A stretch of DNA of 64,000 bases, from assembly GCF_030272615.1 (NCBI RefSeq), contig NC_081406.1:398612939-398676938 (forward strand), read 5' to 3'. The position numbers and the translations under genes were made by a program. Origin of the DNA: Cryptomeria japonica. Lineage: Eukaryota > Streptophyta > Pinopsida > Cupressales > Cupressaceae. This document shows, piece by piece, positions 9,996 through 23,100 of this stretch. The notes below the pieces were generated by a model. It was given only the letters and a program-made list of their open reading frames with translations. It was not told the origin of the DNA and made no database searches. Within the stretch, counting starts at the first letter, position 1, and every line of letters starts with the position of its first letter.

Positions 9996-11859
9996 CTACA
10001 TCTCTAAGTCTCTTCTAGAAGGGGTGGTAAACCCCAACTGATCTCTGAGATATTCAAAAGTATCTTTAGGCAATGGTTTTGTTAGAATATTTGCAATTTA
10101 TTCCTTAGTAGGCACATAATCCAAACTGACTTCCTTTGCTTCAACATTTTCTATCAAGAAATTATACCTTATAGAAATATGTTTTTATTTGGAATGAAAT
10201 ACCAAATTTTTTGACATATCAATAGAAGACGTATTATCATAGTGAATAATAGTAAGCTCATCATAACTTACCCTTATATCTTTCAACATTTGTTTCATCC
10301 ATAATATCTGAGCACAGTTAGTTGCAGTAGCTACATATTCCGCTTCAGCAATAGATAATGAAGTACATTATTGTTTCTTGCTAGGCCATGAAACCAACTT
10401 CTTCCAAGAAAGAATGCACTACCTGTAGTTCTCTTCTGGTCATCCACATATCCTACCCAATCAGAGTCTGTATATGCACATAGTCTGAAATTATCATCTT
10501 TTGGATACCATACCCATAGTCTGTTGTACCTGCTAGATATCTTAATATCCTCTTGACAGCAATATCATAAGTTTCTTCTCTAGGATATGATTGAAATCTA
10601 GAAGCAATACAAACAACATTCATTATCTCAGGTCTAGTATGAGTTAAGAACAACAATCCACCAATCATTGATATGTATCTTCTAGGAGATTCATCATCCT
10701 TATACAATTTGCAACTACTTATCATAGGAGTATCGATAGGTTTAGAATTTTCAAATCCAAATTTCTTAAGAAATTTGTTCACATACTTATTTTGAGAAAT
10801 GAAAATACCTTTATTAGTCTGAGTGATCTGCAAACCTAAGAAAAATTTCATCTCACCAATCATAGAAATTTCAAATTCATTCTTCATATCATCAGCAAAT
10901 TCCACGCATAAAATTTCTTCTCCACCAAAAATGATATCATCCACAAAAACTTTAATGATAAGTATGCCATCATGTTCAATCTTATAATATAGATTACTAT
11001 CAGCATTACCTTTACTAAAACCATGCTTTGAAAGATGTTTATCTAATCTAGCATACCATGTTCTAGGGGCTTGTTTCAAACCATATAAAGATTTCTTCAA
11101 TTTTCAAACCATGTTCTTGTCCTCTGATAAACAAAATCCATCAGTTTGATCAATGTATACTTCCTCTTCAAGATCTCCATTTAGAAATACACATTTGACA
11201 TTCATCGGATATACCTTGTATTTCTTATATGCAACATAGGAAAGAAATAGTCTTATCGCTTCAATTCTTGCAACTGGAGCATAAGTCTCATCATAATCAA
11301 CCCCTTCTTCCTTTGAATAATCTTTGCAAACCAATCTAGCTTTATTTCTCACAACCTGACCTTCCTCATTTAATTTATTTCTAAAAACCCATTTAGTTCC
11401 AATAATATTCTTATCTTTAGGTCTAGGAACTAATTCCCATGTCTTATTATTTTCTATCTAATCTAATTCATCTTCCATTTCTTTCATCCAATTTTCATCT
11501 TTACTTGCTTCAATAAAAAGATGTCGGTTCAATTTGAGAAATTAAACATACCTCTTCAGTAGCTAACCTTCTTATAGTCATCATACCTTTCCTTTTATCT
11601 CCAATGATCTGATCTTCAGAATGATTTAGTTTCACATACTTGGGAGTCTTTGAATTTTCTTGATTTACTGACTCTTTCGGTTGTTCAACAATAATTGTTG
11701 AATTTTCTAATGTTGTTAGATTCATTGGTTCAATGCTCTGAATAGGTTCTTGCACTACTAGTTTTGGTCTGACAAATTCATCTTCTGGTCCATAGTCATA
11801 TGATTTGATCTAATTATTGCCTTGCTCATTCATCTTAACATTTATGCTCTCCATTATCC
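9996..11859 (-). pseudogene. C1 reverse transcriptase and RNase H (decayed)
   Basis: Minus-strand coding gives copia RT motifs in order: [20 protein letters not shown] near 11310, [14 protein letters not shown] near 11180, [13 protein letters not shown] near 11085, and the catalytic FVDDIIFGG near 10930. RNase H follows, with family landmarks such as KRTTGSAFFLG near 10415, and ends at a TAG at 9996-9998. The enzyme would copy the element RNA into DNA in cytoplasmic particles. An in-frame stop near 11103, a frameshift near 10460 and further stops in RNase H make this copy inactive. Confidence 0.85.
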
Positions 11860-13299
11860 TATTCAATCTTTGTTATAACATCTATATTATTTTCTCTTAG
11901 TATAATAACCCAAAAATATTCCTTCATCACTTCTAGGATCAAATTTTCCTAATGCATCATCTCTTTTGATATAGAATTTACTTCCAAAAATTCTGAAATA
12001 TCTGACTGTAGGAGTATGACCAAACCACATTTCATAAGGAGTCGTACCGGTATCACCTTTTATTTGTACTATGTTGAAAGTTTATACAACGGTATTGACA
12101 ACTTCTCTCCAATAGATATTAGAAAATTTAGCTTCATTCATCATTGTCCTTGCAGCGTCCAATGTGGTTCTATTCTTTCTTTCCACTAATCCATTCTATT
12201 GTGGGGTTCTAGGCACAAAAATTTGTCTTCTGATTCCATGCTTCTCACAAAAATTGTTGAACTCACCGGATGTAAACTCACCACCTTGATCTGATCTTAA
12301 GCATTTTATCTTCAATCATGTTTCTATCTCAACCATAGCTTTGAAAATTTTGAATTTCTCAAGAGCTTCAGAGTTTTCTTTCAAAAATTCAACCCACATC
12401 ATTCTAGAATAGTCATCAATAAGTAACATAAAATATCTATCACCTTGGAAACTTTTATTCCTTGCCAGTTCACATAGATCAATGTGAATAATATCAAAAA
12501 ATTCATTAGATATATCATGTATTCATCTAAAAGAAATTCTAACTTTCTTACCCATTTGACATTCTCTACATATCGGATTATGAGGTTTAACAATCCTGGG
12601 CAAATCTTTGACAACTTGTGTTGAACTTGTCTTCACTATAAAATCAAAATTTACATGACACATCCTCTTATGCCATAACCAACTTTCATCAACCTGAGCA
12701 ATCAAGAAAGCCTTCTCACCAGAGTTTAGATTAAATATATTTCCTTTGGTCTGAGTTCCGGATGCAATTTCCAATCCAGATCTATTGATAATCTTCCATT
12801 TACCATCCTTAAATTGCAAATGAAATCCTCTATCCACCATCTTACCTACACTTAAAAGATTATGCTTTAAGCCTTCAACATAATAAACATTATCAGTATT
12901 AGTCTTACCATCCAAGGATATTGTTCCTTTGCCTTTGATCCTACATTCCTTGTTGTCTCCAAATCTGACTAGTTTGCCATCTAATTCTTGTAGAGTAAAT
13001 AAAATCCTCTTGTTACCAGTCATATGATGTGAGCATCCACTATCTATAACCCATTCATTCTTTTCTTCAATTTTAGTAGCTAAAACCTTCTCCTTAGTAT
13101 GAGTAGCTTCAATGATAGATTCCAGAGAATCATCCTTGATAGCAATAAAGACCCAATCTTTACCGAAGCTTCCATTAATAGATCCATTTACAAGTTCATC
13201 ATCATCAGTGGTACCAAGATCATCATCATCACCAACATAATAACATGATTTTTCCTTATTCCTTCTAAATTTAGGTCTCCTTTGATATTCCGGATTAGG
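11860..13299 (-). pseudogene. C1 protease and integrase (decayed)
   Basis: In minus sense, WVIDSGCSHHMTG near 13040 is the copia protease active site. SWLWHKRMCHVNF near 12675, with IC-x2-C near 12565, is the pre-integrase zinc-binding region. The integrase core shows HIDLCE, LRSDQGGEF and NGLVERKN, supplying the D, D and E of the catalytic triad. These steps process the polyprotein and insert the cDNA. The frame is interrupted by TGA near 12524, TGA near 12320 and TAG at the conserved PQQNG motif near 12199. The last change, CAG to TAG, recurs in C2 and C3. Confidence 0.85.
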
Positions 13300-14219
13300 C
13301 TTATAACTCCTCATAAATCTTTCTTGATTCCTAGCAGCTCTCTCAAGACATCTAGAAGCAAAATGACTAATCTTATTGCATGAAAAACATTTAAATGGGA
13401 CTTTTCCTTCATACTTACTTCTAGCCAGTCCTTTAGGGATTCTTCTAGCAATTAGAGCTTCCAACTCTTCAAGTTCTTTTTCTTCTCTCTCAATGTCTTC
13501 CAAATATACAATTCCTCCCAATCTATCTTCTTCTTACTGGAGGCAGATGCTTTAAATGTAGTCTCTATTTTAGTAGCACTTTGATCTCCATGTTCATCAA
13601 GCTCAAAAGTAATCAATTTCTCAAGTAATGTATTTTTGGTAACAAGGGTACTTGACATTGTCCGGAGTTCATTAACTACAGTAGCCTTCATCTTGTAAGC
13701 CGGAGGTAGAAATCTCAAAATCTTTGACACAACCTCATCCTCACTAACTGATCCACTGCAACATTTGATTCCCATGACAATTTCATTCACTCTATCCATG
13801 AAAGAACTAATCTTCTCATCTTCTTCCATTTTTAAAGTTTCATATCTTACCCAGAATCCTTCAAGTTTTGCAATCTATACTGCTTGGTCACCTTCATAAA
13901 GAGTTTCAAGCTTTATCCAGATCTGCTTTGCATTCTCCAACTCTATGACATTCAATATCTTTTCATTAGATAGGGCACTCAAGAATGCTTCTTTCTCTCT
14001 AACATCATTTTCAGCTCTCTTTTGTTCATCAACAGGCGTCTGTGTTCCAAAATTAGGATCATGAGGTATATACCCTTTCTCCATTATCTCCCAAACTTCA
14101 GCTCTAAGACATCTCAGATGAATCTTCATTCACTCTTTCCATATCTTGTAATTTATGCCATCAAATCTAGGAATCTCCTTCTAGTAGGGATTAAATGTGG
14201 AACTAGATGTAGATGCCAT
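13300..14219 (-). pseudogene. C1 gag with zinc knuckle (decayed)
   Basis: The ATG at 14219 follows the primer-binding site by about 40 bases. The frame shows the copia gag signature FDGINYKIWK, is broken by early stops, and runs to about 13500, where a one-base shift moves it into the next frame. A zinc knuckle, CFSCNKISHFASRC (C-x2-C-x4-H-x4-C), lies at about 13348-13389. Gag forms the virus-like particle and packages RNA. The glutamate- and lysine-rich stretch before the knuckle is usual for this clade. Confidence 0.8.
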
Positions 14220-14260
14220 CGGATCTCCTCAAGTGATTAAGCTTTTGCAGTGAGGACCTT

Positions 14261-14273
14261 TCTCTGATACCAA
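14261..14273 (-). other. C1 primer-binding site
   Basis: Minus-strand TTGGTATCAGAGA begins one base inside the 5' LTR. It matches the common copia site complementary to the 3' end of initiator tRNA-Met, except for its last base. Confidence 0.85.
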
Positions 14274-14274
14274 T

Positions 14275-15479
14275 TGTTAGATAGATCTAATATCGGGAGT
14301 AAACTAAGAGGGGGGGATGAATTAGTTTACTATCAGTAATCAGAACTATTACAGATTAAAACCTTTAAACCGGAGCACAAAGAAACCAACACAATGAAAG
14401 ATAAAACATGAAAGCACAGTACACACAACACCAATATTTTGACGTGGAAAACATGGCAAAGGGAAAAACCATGATGGGAAACCCTACCCACAATCAAATA
14501 ATACTTTTGCAGAAGTATGTGAAATAATTACAATGGGGATTGCATTTGCAATTAGGCCAATAGCCTAGAGCTCATTGCTCATCACAAAAGAGAAGTCTCA
14601 CTAACTTACAAAATCATCGGACTATAATCCAAAAAGAATGAACTATGAAAGTAGCATCTCCTAATGCTTGATACAGTTCCGGTTAAGCACAAATGTTTTC
14701 CCCGCAACACCAAAACCTTTCACTGAATGATATAACAATGTTTGCACATAAACCTTCCTCTGACAATGCAGATATAACCATCGATCCTAAAAATCATATC
14801 TAATTACATGAATAAGTCACCTATAAATATGGATCATCAACCTTATTGATAAGGTCGGTTAAACCCTAAACCCATAAACCCATAATTACAAAAATTACAT
14901 CACACGATATCACCAGACCAATATTATGATTTACATTACATAGCATGGACCTAAAACAAATTCCCAAACAATTGTACAATAACACAGATCAATCACCAAC
15001 ACATTTTACCAACTGGTAGAAATCCTCAATACAATAACACAGAAAGTCTAACTGGATCCAAATAGGACCACCATAACAGCATCCCAGCCAATGCAAAGCT
15101 ACCAAACAATTAGGACACGATCAAGAAGCACCTTCGGCATGATTGAAACCGTTTCCATAAGCTGAATGAAAATCATCTAACCAAATCATCAAATATCGCT
15201 AACCGGTACTAAGAAATACCAACCGGGAACATAAGCGATAGCTACCAGAGTACCAAATCATGAACCAATAGAATATGGCAAGCATATAACCATCTTGAAT
15301 AAGCATCCAAACACTGAAACCAGGGATCTAATCATACCAGATAAGAATCACAGCCAAAACCAAGATAAACACCAAGTCTAACTAGGATAGGTCCAACTGG
15401 GATAGTAGAACCATATCCAACTGGGATACAGTGTTGACATCAATGACAACACTGAACCAAATCCAACATATTTATAACA
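14275..15479 (-). repeat. 5' LTR of C1
   Basis: It aligns with 8481-9681. In minus sense it starts TGTTATAAATATGTTGG at 15479 and ends TCTATCTAACA at 14275. A TATA-like TATTTATAGG lies near 14824-14831 in minus sense. Confidence 0.9.
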
Positions 15480-16346
15480 TGGATTAGTTTGAGATGTGGT
15501 AAAGGATGTGGTGTATCGAGCAACTATGTATGTATGAGATGGTATTGAGCGTTTGAAGGTTTTCTTGGATTTTTGGAAGATGTGTTGCTAATATCATTAT
15601 TGGTTCCAGATTGATCTAGGAGTCGAGATCTTGTTCCAAAAGTTGAGATTGTGCTATGGATTTTGATGTATGGATAATTTTTTAGGTCTGGATTTGTCAA
15701 AGTTTGTAGCATGTTGATATGGTTGATGAGGAACGTTGTAATGAGGTCTACTTCTCATTCCTTCCCACCACCAGAATATTTAGTAAAGACCTATTTTAGC
15801 TCTATGTCATGGCTGACATTGAGGATTATGTTTTTCAGAGACAACATATAAAAGAGTTTGATATGGATGAGTTTGTGTGTGGCTTTTATGTTGAATACAT
15901 GCGAGATTGAAAGATTCCAGTTGTTGTGCTGAGTTGTGTTGCAGATTGATATCAGAAGTAGTTCTGATTGTGCAACCTGTATTTTAGTGGTGGATTCTCT
16001 TGTGTCTTTCTCTCTTTGACAATGAGCCTTTTGGGGAAGTGAGCCCTCCCGCAATGAGAATCTCGATAGTGAGATGTCCTTTGTAAAAATAACCTTAACC
16101 GGAGTCACCTTAATCAGTGTTTATGTATTGAGAATTATCATTCTCCATGGTTTTTCCCTTCTTGGTTTTTCCACATAAATTCTGGTGTTTCTTGTGTTTG
16201 ATTTGTTATGTGCATATATTTTCATGTTTATTTGTTTTATTACTTCTTCTAGTTATTCTGGATCTATGAATAGTTTAAAAGAGCATTTTATTGTCAATCG
16301 ATTCACCCCCCTCCCCCCCCCCTCTTAGTTGTCCGGATATTCAACA
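15480..16346 (+). repeat. 5' LTR of C2, main part
   Basis: It runs from the edge of C1 to GGATATTCAACA at 16346, directly followed by a primer-binding site. Near its end it carries a C-rich tract (GATTCACCCCCCTCCC) and CTCTTAGTTGTC, which the LTR ends of C1, C3 and C4 also have. Together with 8440-8480 it would make an LTR of about 0.9 kb. There is no second copy, because the 3' half of C2 is lost. Confidence 0.65.
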
Positions 16347-16347
16347 A

Positions 16348-16360
16348 TTGGTATCAAAGC
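16348..16360 (+). other. C2 primer-binding site
   Basis: TTGGTATCAAAGC, one base after the LTR end. This variant of the initiator tRNA-Met site is identical to the one in C3 on the other strand. Confidence 0.85.
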
Positions 16361-16409
16361 TTTGGTTCCTTGATATAGAGCTTAACAGCTTGAGGTAGAT
16401 CCTGATATG

Positions 16410-17290
16410 ATGGCATACAAGTTATTATTCCTATCTTTGAATTATATGATTATAGTTTTTGGAAAGTGAAGATGAGAGGTTATCTAGTTTCTCTGGGTTA
16501 CAACACTTGGAAGGCTATGGAGACTAAGTATGTTCAATAGGAGAATGGTCTTACTATTCCATATGAGATTCAAGCTTATTAAGAGAATGAAAAGGCAAGG
16601 TATGCTATCTTTAGTGCATTATCAAAGATTGAATTGACAAAGGTTATTTCTTTGAATACTGCTTATGAGGATTGGCAGAAGCTAAAAGATATCTATGATT
16701 AAAATGAGAGAGTTAAGTTGACAAAAAGGCTAACAAGTAAGTGAAGATATGAAAACTTAAAGATGGAAGAAGGAGAAGACATTGTAAGCTATTTTGAGAA
16801 GATTGACAGTGCTGTGAATGAAATTAGAGAACTCAAAGGCACTTTGAATGATGAAGATATGATTGAAAAAATATTGATGACTTTACTAGTGAATTACAGT
16901 GATAAGATCCTAGTTATTGAAGAAACCTATGATCCAAAGAAGTTCACCAAAGAGCAGTTATTTGGTACCTTGACTGCATTTGAAGTAAAAAAGTTTGGAA
17001 AGGACAAAGACAAATTAGAGACAAAATTCAAAGCATCTAAAGATGGTCTGGATGATGATGAGACCCTAGATGAGATGGAAGCAAATTTTGTAAAGAAATT
17101 GGAGAAAGGCACTGACAAATGTAAAGGTATGTTACCCTTTAAATGTTTTAGATGTGGAAAGATTGGTTATATAGCTACTAAATGTTTGAAAAAGGGAGAT
17201 AGACAAAAGTTTAGGGAAAACAATGGAAAATTCAATAAGAAATCCTATTATGTTAAGGATGATGATGGCATTTCAGATGATGAATCGGAA
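16410..17290 (+). pseudogene. C2 gag with altered zinc knuckle
   Basis: From the ATG at 16410 the frame slips by one base near 16420 and then gives FELYDYSFWKVKMRGYL, a copia gag start. Several stops occur before 16763, after which a long open stretch reaches TAA at 17291-17293. The zinc knuckle at about 17141-17185 reads CFRCGKIGYIATKC: the histidine of C-x2-C-x4-H-x4-C is replaced by tyrosine, one C-to-T change away. The stretch after it is acidic and low-complexity, as in the other gags here. The copy is dead. Confidence 0.8.
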
Positions 17291-18293
17291 TAACAGGAAG
17301 GTGATTGTTTATTCTTGGTAGAAAAGGATGTTCCTAAGTTTGATATTTCTAAGACTATTGTTAATGCATTTCATGCTAGAAGAGATTAGAATGAATGGTT
17401 GATTGATAGTGGATGTTCAAATCATATGACTGGTGATAAGAGTAAGTTCATAAAGCTTGAAAAGTATGATGGAGGTTTTGTTAGGTTTGGAGATGATCTG
17501 GCAACATGGATTGTTGGAATTGGTTCAATTACTTCTGATGAAAAACATAACACTGACAATGTTTACTATGTGAAAGGTTTGCATCATAATCTCTTGAGTG
17601 TTGGACATATGTGTGAAAATGGATACAATGTTGTTTTTCAAGACAATGGATGTGAGATGCAGAAGGAGTCCGGAATGGTTATTGCAGCTGGAAGGAGGAC
17701 AAATGGAAACATGTATCGGTTACAAGGAGCTATAAGACAATATTTAATATATCAACTTGATGACAACTGGCTATGGCTCTAGAGGATGTGTCATATCAAC
17801 TTTGACAACCTGGTATAGATCATTTCAAGGAGTGTAGTGAGAGATCTACTGAGATTGACTAAACCAAAAAATAACATTTGCAAGGAATGTCAAGTAGGAA
17901 AACAGACAAGGAGAACATTCAGAGGAAAAGAATACTTGTCCACCGAATTACTGGATTTGGTTCACACAGATCTATGTGGTCTAACCCAAACAAGGAGCTT
18001 GCAAGGTGAGAGGTATTTCATGTTACTAATTGATGATTATTCTAGGATGACTTGGGTTGCATTTCTAAGAGAGAAGTTTGAGGCATTAGAGAAGTTCAAT
18101 ATATTCATGGAAAAAGTTGAGAATGAGGTTGATATGAAAATCAAGTGTTTAAGATCTAACAGAGGTAGAGAATTCATTTCTGATGAATTCAACAACTTCT
18201 GTAAAAATAATGGCATTAGAAGACAATTATCTGCCCCCCAGATACCGTAATAGAATGGTGTAGTGGAAAGGATGAACTAAACTATACAAGAGG
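17291..18293 (+). pseudogene. C2 protease and first part of integrase
   Basis: WLIDSGCSNHMTGD at about 17398-17440 is the protease active site. LDDNWLWL with ICKECQVGKQTRRTF (about 17755-17915) is the zinc-binding pre-integrase part. The integrase core follows with VHTDLCG, LRSNRGREF (its second catalytic Asp replaced by Asn) and PQIP then two stops, then NGVVER. Element C3 interrupts the frame at 18293, and it resumes at 25516-25521. The stop pair at 18247-18252 sits at the conserved PQQNG motif. Confidence 0.85.
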
Positions 18294-19634
18294 TGTTGGC
18301 AACAACAATGAGAGAAAACTAAGAGGGGGGTGAATCGGTTTTCTACCAGATCTACAAACTCAACCACAAATACAAAAAATGATAAACTGCAATGACAATA
18401 AAGATAAGAAGATATACATCACAACACACAACACCAAGATTTTGACATGGAAAACCTGGTTAAGGGAAAAAACACGGTGGGAATCTACCCACAATAAGAT
18501 GATACTTTGCAGTAGTATGTGAAAATATTACAATGGGGAATGCACTAGCATTCAGGCACACTGCCTAGAGATTACAACTTAGCACACAATAACCTAGAAG
18601 GCTACAACCCTCAGGGAAGGTTCACTACCTTAAAAGGAAGTCTCACTGACTTACAAAAAGATTAGGACTACAATTTGGAAGAAATGAATTGAAAGAATAG
18701 CATTTGTTAATGCCTGATGATAGTTCTAGTTAAGCACATATGTCTATCCTGCAGCACCAATCACTTCTCAATCATAATGTCGAAGGATGAATCACTTGAT
18801 CACACATACACCACTCTCTAATAATGAAGATACAACCACAATACCCAAATTACATGACTATACCACCTATTTATACAAATCATCAACCTTGATAACAAGG
18901 TCAACTAAAACCTCAACTCATAATTACAAAATTACATCACATGATACAAAGATCGACCACCGGACCAATATAATTATATACATGACATAACATGGTCCTA
19001 AAATGAATATCCAAATGCTCAACTCCATTGGAAATCATGCCAAGATCAACCACGCTACACCACCAGGAAAACCGCATAACACGAACATCGTCGGTTTAGA
19101 AAAATCACCAAGAATATGCACAACAATCAATGCAGATCACCAAAAAAGATAGGACATGATTAGGAAAAACCAGCAAGCATGTTAGAATCATCAATAACAG
19201 TTGTACCAACATCACTTATCAAATCTTCATCAATCAACATCTAAAACTCAAGAACACTCAAACAACAACAACTGTCACAAAGAAAAGATAACTTGCAGAG
19301 TACCAAATCGTGAACCATCTGAAATGAAGATACACAAGACCATACCAGATAATCTCCAAAAATCTCAGTTCAAGATCTCATCATACCAAAATATACCGGA
19401 GGAAATACTAAACTCTGCAAAGCACTGATCAGATAAACAAACTGCAAAACTGGATCATATGATATGATCAATTAAGCTTTCTGGATCACTAAAACCAATA
19501 CAAAAGAATACAATGATACTAGAAATACTCCATAAACCAAAACATGATCCCAATAAACCAATCAACAATCATCAGAGCAGGAATATGTTGACATCAATGA
19601 CAACAACATGTCCTAGTAGTAACAATGTCCAACA
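18294..19634 (-). repeat. 3' LTR of C3
   Basis: In minus sense it starts TGTTGGACATTGTTAC at 19634, just after the polypurine tract, and ends GTTGTTGCCAACA at 18294. It aligns with 24225-25515. TATAAATA in minus sense lies at 18869-18876. Confidence 0.9.
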
Positions 19635-19964
19635 ATCTCCCCCTTTGGCATTGATGGCAACATATGAATGTGAAAAACAATCAATGCAAATAAAGAAAAC
19701 ATCTCCAACAAACTCCCCCTAAGATCAAGCAGATAAAATAGTTTTTCACATGCTTCTCTCCCCCTTTGACAATAATGCCAAAGATAGAATACAGATTATG
19801 ATTCTCTCCCAAAACTCATCCTCTAAGAAGGACAATCTCTCCCTTGGGATAAACTCACAACTGATCATCTAAAACACACACTGACTACTCTGGATGAGTA
19901 TCATCGTCAACTCATCAACCCGAATAGAAAGATAAGGCTTTGAAATCCACCGGATTGATGCAAC
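19635..19964 (-). promoter_or_regulatory. 3' untranslated region of C3 with polypurine tract and repeated purine boxes
   Basis: Minus-strand AAAGGGGGAGAT (19635-19646) adjoins the LTR. Additional GGGGGAG boxes in the same sense occur at about 19713 and 19758, in the same surroundings as in C1. Confidence 0.7.
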
Positions 19965-21829
19965 TCAATGCATGTAGTTATCATCAGGAGGGGTAGATAC
20001 CCCTAACTTGTCTCTCAAATAGACAAATGCATTTGTAGGCAAAGGCTTAGTGAAAATATCAGCAATATGTTCCTTTGTAGATACATGCTCCAACTTAACT
20101 TCCTCTTCACTGATTTTTTCTATCAAGAAATGACATTTGATTGATACATGTTTAGTCTTTGAATGTTGCACTAGATTCTTTGACATATTAATAGCAGTGG
20201 AATTATCACAATATATGACAATAGGCTCATCATAAATAACTCTGATATCCTTCAATATTTGCTTCATACAAACTACCTGAGTACAGTTACTAGCAGCATC
20301 AATGTACTCAGCTTCAACAGTAGATAAGGACATTGAATCCTATTTCTTACTAGCCCATGAAACCAATTTCTTACCCAAAAAGAATGCTCCACCAGTGGTT
20401 CTTTTCCGGTCATCAACATCATTGGCCCAATCAGCATCAGTGTATGCACATAACATGAAACCATCATTCCTCGGATACCACAAACCATAATCCACAGTCC
20501 CTTTCAAGTATCTAAATATCCTCTTCACAATAGTAACATGACTCTCTTTCAGATCATTTTGATATCTAGTAGCCATGCACACATCATGCATAATGTATGG
20601 TCTAGTCTGAGTAAGATATAGCAGTCCACTAACCATAGATCTGTACAAAGACTGATTAGCTTTCAGAGATTCATCATTTTCGGATAATTTGTAGCTAGTC
20701 ACCATAGGATTTCCAACCGGTTTGGAGTCATCCAACCCAAACTTCTTCAGCAATTCCTTCACATACTTAGTTTGAGATATAAAGATACCTTTTCTAGTTT
20801 GTGAAATCTACAAACCTAAGAAAATTTTCATCTCTCCTATCATAGACATCTCAAATTCTTTCTTAATATCATCGACAAACTTCATGCTCAAGTTATCATC
20901 TCCTCCAAAGATAATATCATCAAAAAAGACTTCAACAATCAAGATGTTATCATCCTCAATCTTAAAATACAGATTACTATGATCAGTACCTTTATTAAAT
21001 CCTAATTTCAGCAAATATTTATCCAATCTAGCATACTAGGCTCAAGGGGCTTGTTTCAATCCATAAAGAGATTTCTTCAGTTTGCATACCATTTCTCCAT
21101 CATTTGATAATGAAAATCCATTAGGTTGCTCAATGTAGATTTCTTCCTCAAGATCACCATTCAAAAAGGTTGACTTGACATCCATCTGATATACCTTGAA
21201 ATCTTTATAGGAAGCATATGCAAGCAATAGTCTAACAACTTCAAGTCTAGCTACCAGAGTAAAAGTCTCCTCATAATCAATTCCTTCTTTCTGTGAATAA
21301 CCTTTGCATACCAGTCTTGATTTATTTCTAACAACTTCACCAGCTTCATTCAATTTGTTCCTGAATACCCATTTAGTACCAATAACATTCTCATCTTTAG
21401 GTCTAGGCACAAGCTCCCATGTGTTATTCTTTTCAATCTAATCTAATTCTTCTTCCATAGCTCTCATCCAATTTTCATCTTCGCAAGCTTCAACAACATC
21501 TTTAGGTTCAATTTTAGAAATCAAACATACCTCTTCAGCAGCTAGCCTTCTTCTAGTCATCACACCTTTATTTTTATCTCTAATAATCTAATTTTCAAAA
21601 TGATTCAATCTTACATACCTCAGAGTCTTTTGATTATTCTGATTTCCAGGTTCTTGTACCTCTCCACCGACAACAATAATATCCAGATTGACTCTCTCTA
21701 CTAAATCATTCTGCTTTAACTCTTCAGTTTAAATAGGCATTATAACAACATGTTGACCATCATCATATCCGCATGCTTTGATTTCTTTTCCAAAGTTCTC
21801 ATCAACCTTCACATTTGCACTCTCTACTA
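19965..21829 (-). pseudogene. C3 reverse transcriptase and RNase H (decayed)
   Basis: Minus-strand RT motifs in order are [20 protein letters not shown] near 21320, [20 protein letters not shown] near 21180, SLYGLKQAP near 21060 and FFDDIIFGG near 20920. In the last, the Val of FVDD is replaced by Phe. RNase H shows TDADWANDVDDRKRTTGG near 20430, VEAEYIDAASN near 20310 and a C-terminal [10 protein letters not shown] near 20050, ending at a stop at 19965. Breaks include a stop in PRQAxYARL near 21040, a stop near 20810, and TAG where K-K-Q-D is expected near 20343. Confidence 0.87.
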
Positions 21830-23100
21830 TCCTCCTCAACCTCTCATTTTAGCACCGATATGCCTTTCTCTTTGTTGAATATCCCAAGAAAATTTCTTCA
21901 TCACTTCTTGCATCAAACTTTCCTATATCCTCATCTCTCTTGATATAACACTTGCTACCGAAAATTCTAAAATATCTCATAGTAGGAATATGACCAAACC
22001 ATAGCTCATAAGGAGTCTTACCGGTATCACCTTTTATATGAACTTGGTTGAATGTGTAAACAACAGTGCTAACAACTTCTCTCCAGTATATCTTTAGAAT
22101 ATTCCCTTCAATTAGCATAGTCCTTGTGGCATCCAAGATAGTCATGTTCTTCCTTTCAACAACTCCATTCTATTGTGGGGTTCTAGGAGCAGATAATTAT
22201 CTTCTAATCCCATTCTTCTCACAGAATGAATCAAACTCACCAGAACATAATTCTCCTCCTTTGTTAGATCTCAGACATTTCACCTTCAATCATGTCTCAG
22301 TCTCAACCTTTGCTTTGAATATCTTGAATTTTTCCAATGCTTCTGATTTTTCTTTCAAAAAGACAACCCACATCATCCTATAATAATCATCAATCAACAA
22401 CATAAAATATATGTCACCTTGCACACTTCTAACATTTGTAGGTCCACATAGGTCAGTATGCACAAGATCTAGCAATCCATCACATATATATTGCTTGATC
22501 TTGAAAGAAATTCTTGTTTGCTTACCCATTTGACATTATTTATACACCAGATTAGTAGGCTTAACAAGCTTAGGCAAATCTCTAACAGCTTGGGTAGAAC
22601 TGATCTTAATCATTGAATCAAATTTAACATGAAAAATTCTCCTATGCCACAACCAACTTTCATCAATCTGAGCAATCAAACAACTTTTCTCACCAGCATT
22701 CAAATGAAAAATATTACCTTTAGTCTTAGTTGCAGATGCGATTTCTATATCAGAGACATTTAAGATCTTGCATTTACCATTCTTGAATTGTAGATCATAA
22801 CCTTTATCAACCATCTATCCAACACTCAAAATATTATTCTTTAAACCTTCAACATACAAGACATCATCAATGTTATGCTTACCATCAAAGGAAATAGAAC
22901 CTCTACCACGAATCACATAGGCTTTGTCATCTCCAACTATTCAACCATCATACCTTTCCATAGTCATAAATTTTCTTTTATCACCAGTCATATGATGTGA
23001 ACAACCGCTGTCAATCACCCATTCATCTTTCTCTTCAACTTTAGCAGCTAAAGATTTCTCCTCAAAAGTGCAGCTTGTGGAATCAGCATGCACCGACCCA
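21830..23100 (-). pseudogene. C3 protease and integrase (decayed)
   Basis: In minus sense, WVIDSGCSHHMTG near 23020 marks the protease. ESWLWHRRIFHVKF near 22665 is the pre-integrase region, with one zinc-ligand Cys replaced by Phe. The integrase core gives LVHTDLCGPTNV near 22450, then its second acidic motif near 22275, then NGVVER after a TAG at the PQQNG motif near 22172. The C-terminal part reads through FRIFGSKCYIKRDED near 21960. It follows the C3 gag in the same orientation. Several stops break it up. Confidence 0.85.

Larger units (their letters stand above)
8481..15479 (-). mobile_element. Copia element C1, minus strand, complete structure (7.0 kb)
   Basis: Two LTRs of about 1.2 kb (8481-9681 and 14275-15479) flank, in minus sense, a primer-binding site, gag, protease, integrase, RT, RNase H and a polypurine tract. 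The flanking pentanucleotides are CAGAT (8476-8480) and TGGAT (15480-15484). They differ by two transitions, so they may be a decayed target-site duplication. It lies inside the 5' LTR of C2. Coding is interrupted by many stops and several frameshifts, so the copy is not autonomous. Confidence 0.9.

Noticed and set aside
12399-12614. 71-codon minus frame over the C1 integrase
   Set aside because: The integrase motifs (HIDLCE, LIDDYSRM) read in another frame, so this is a shadow.
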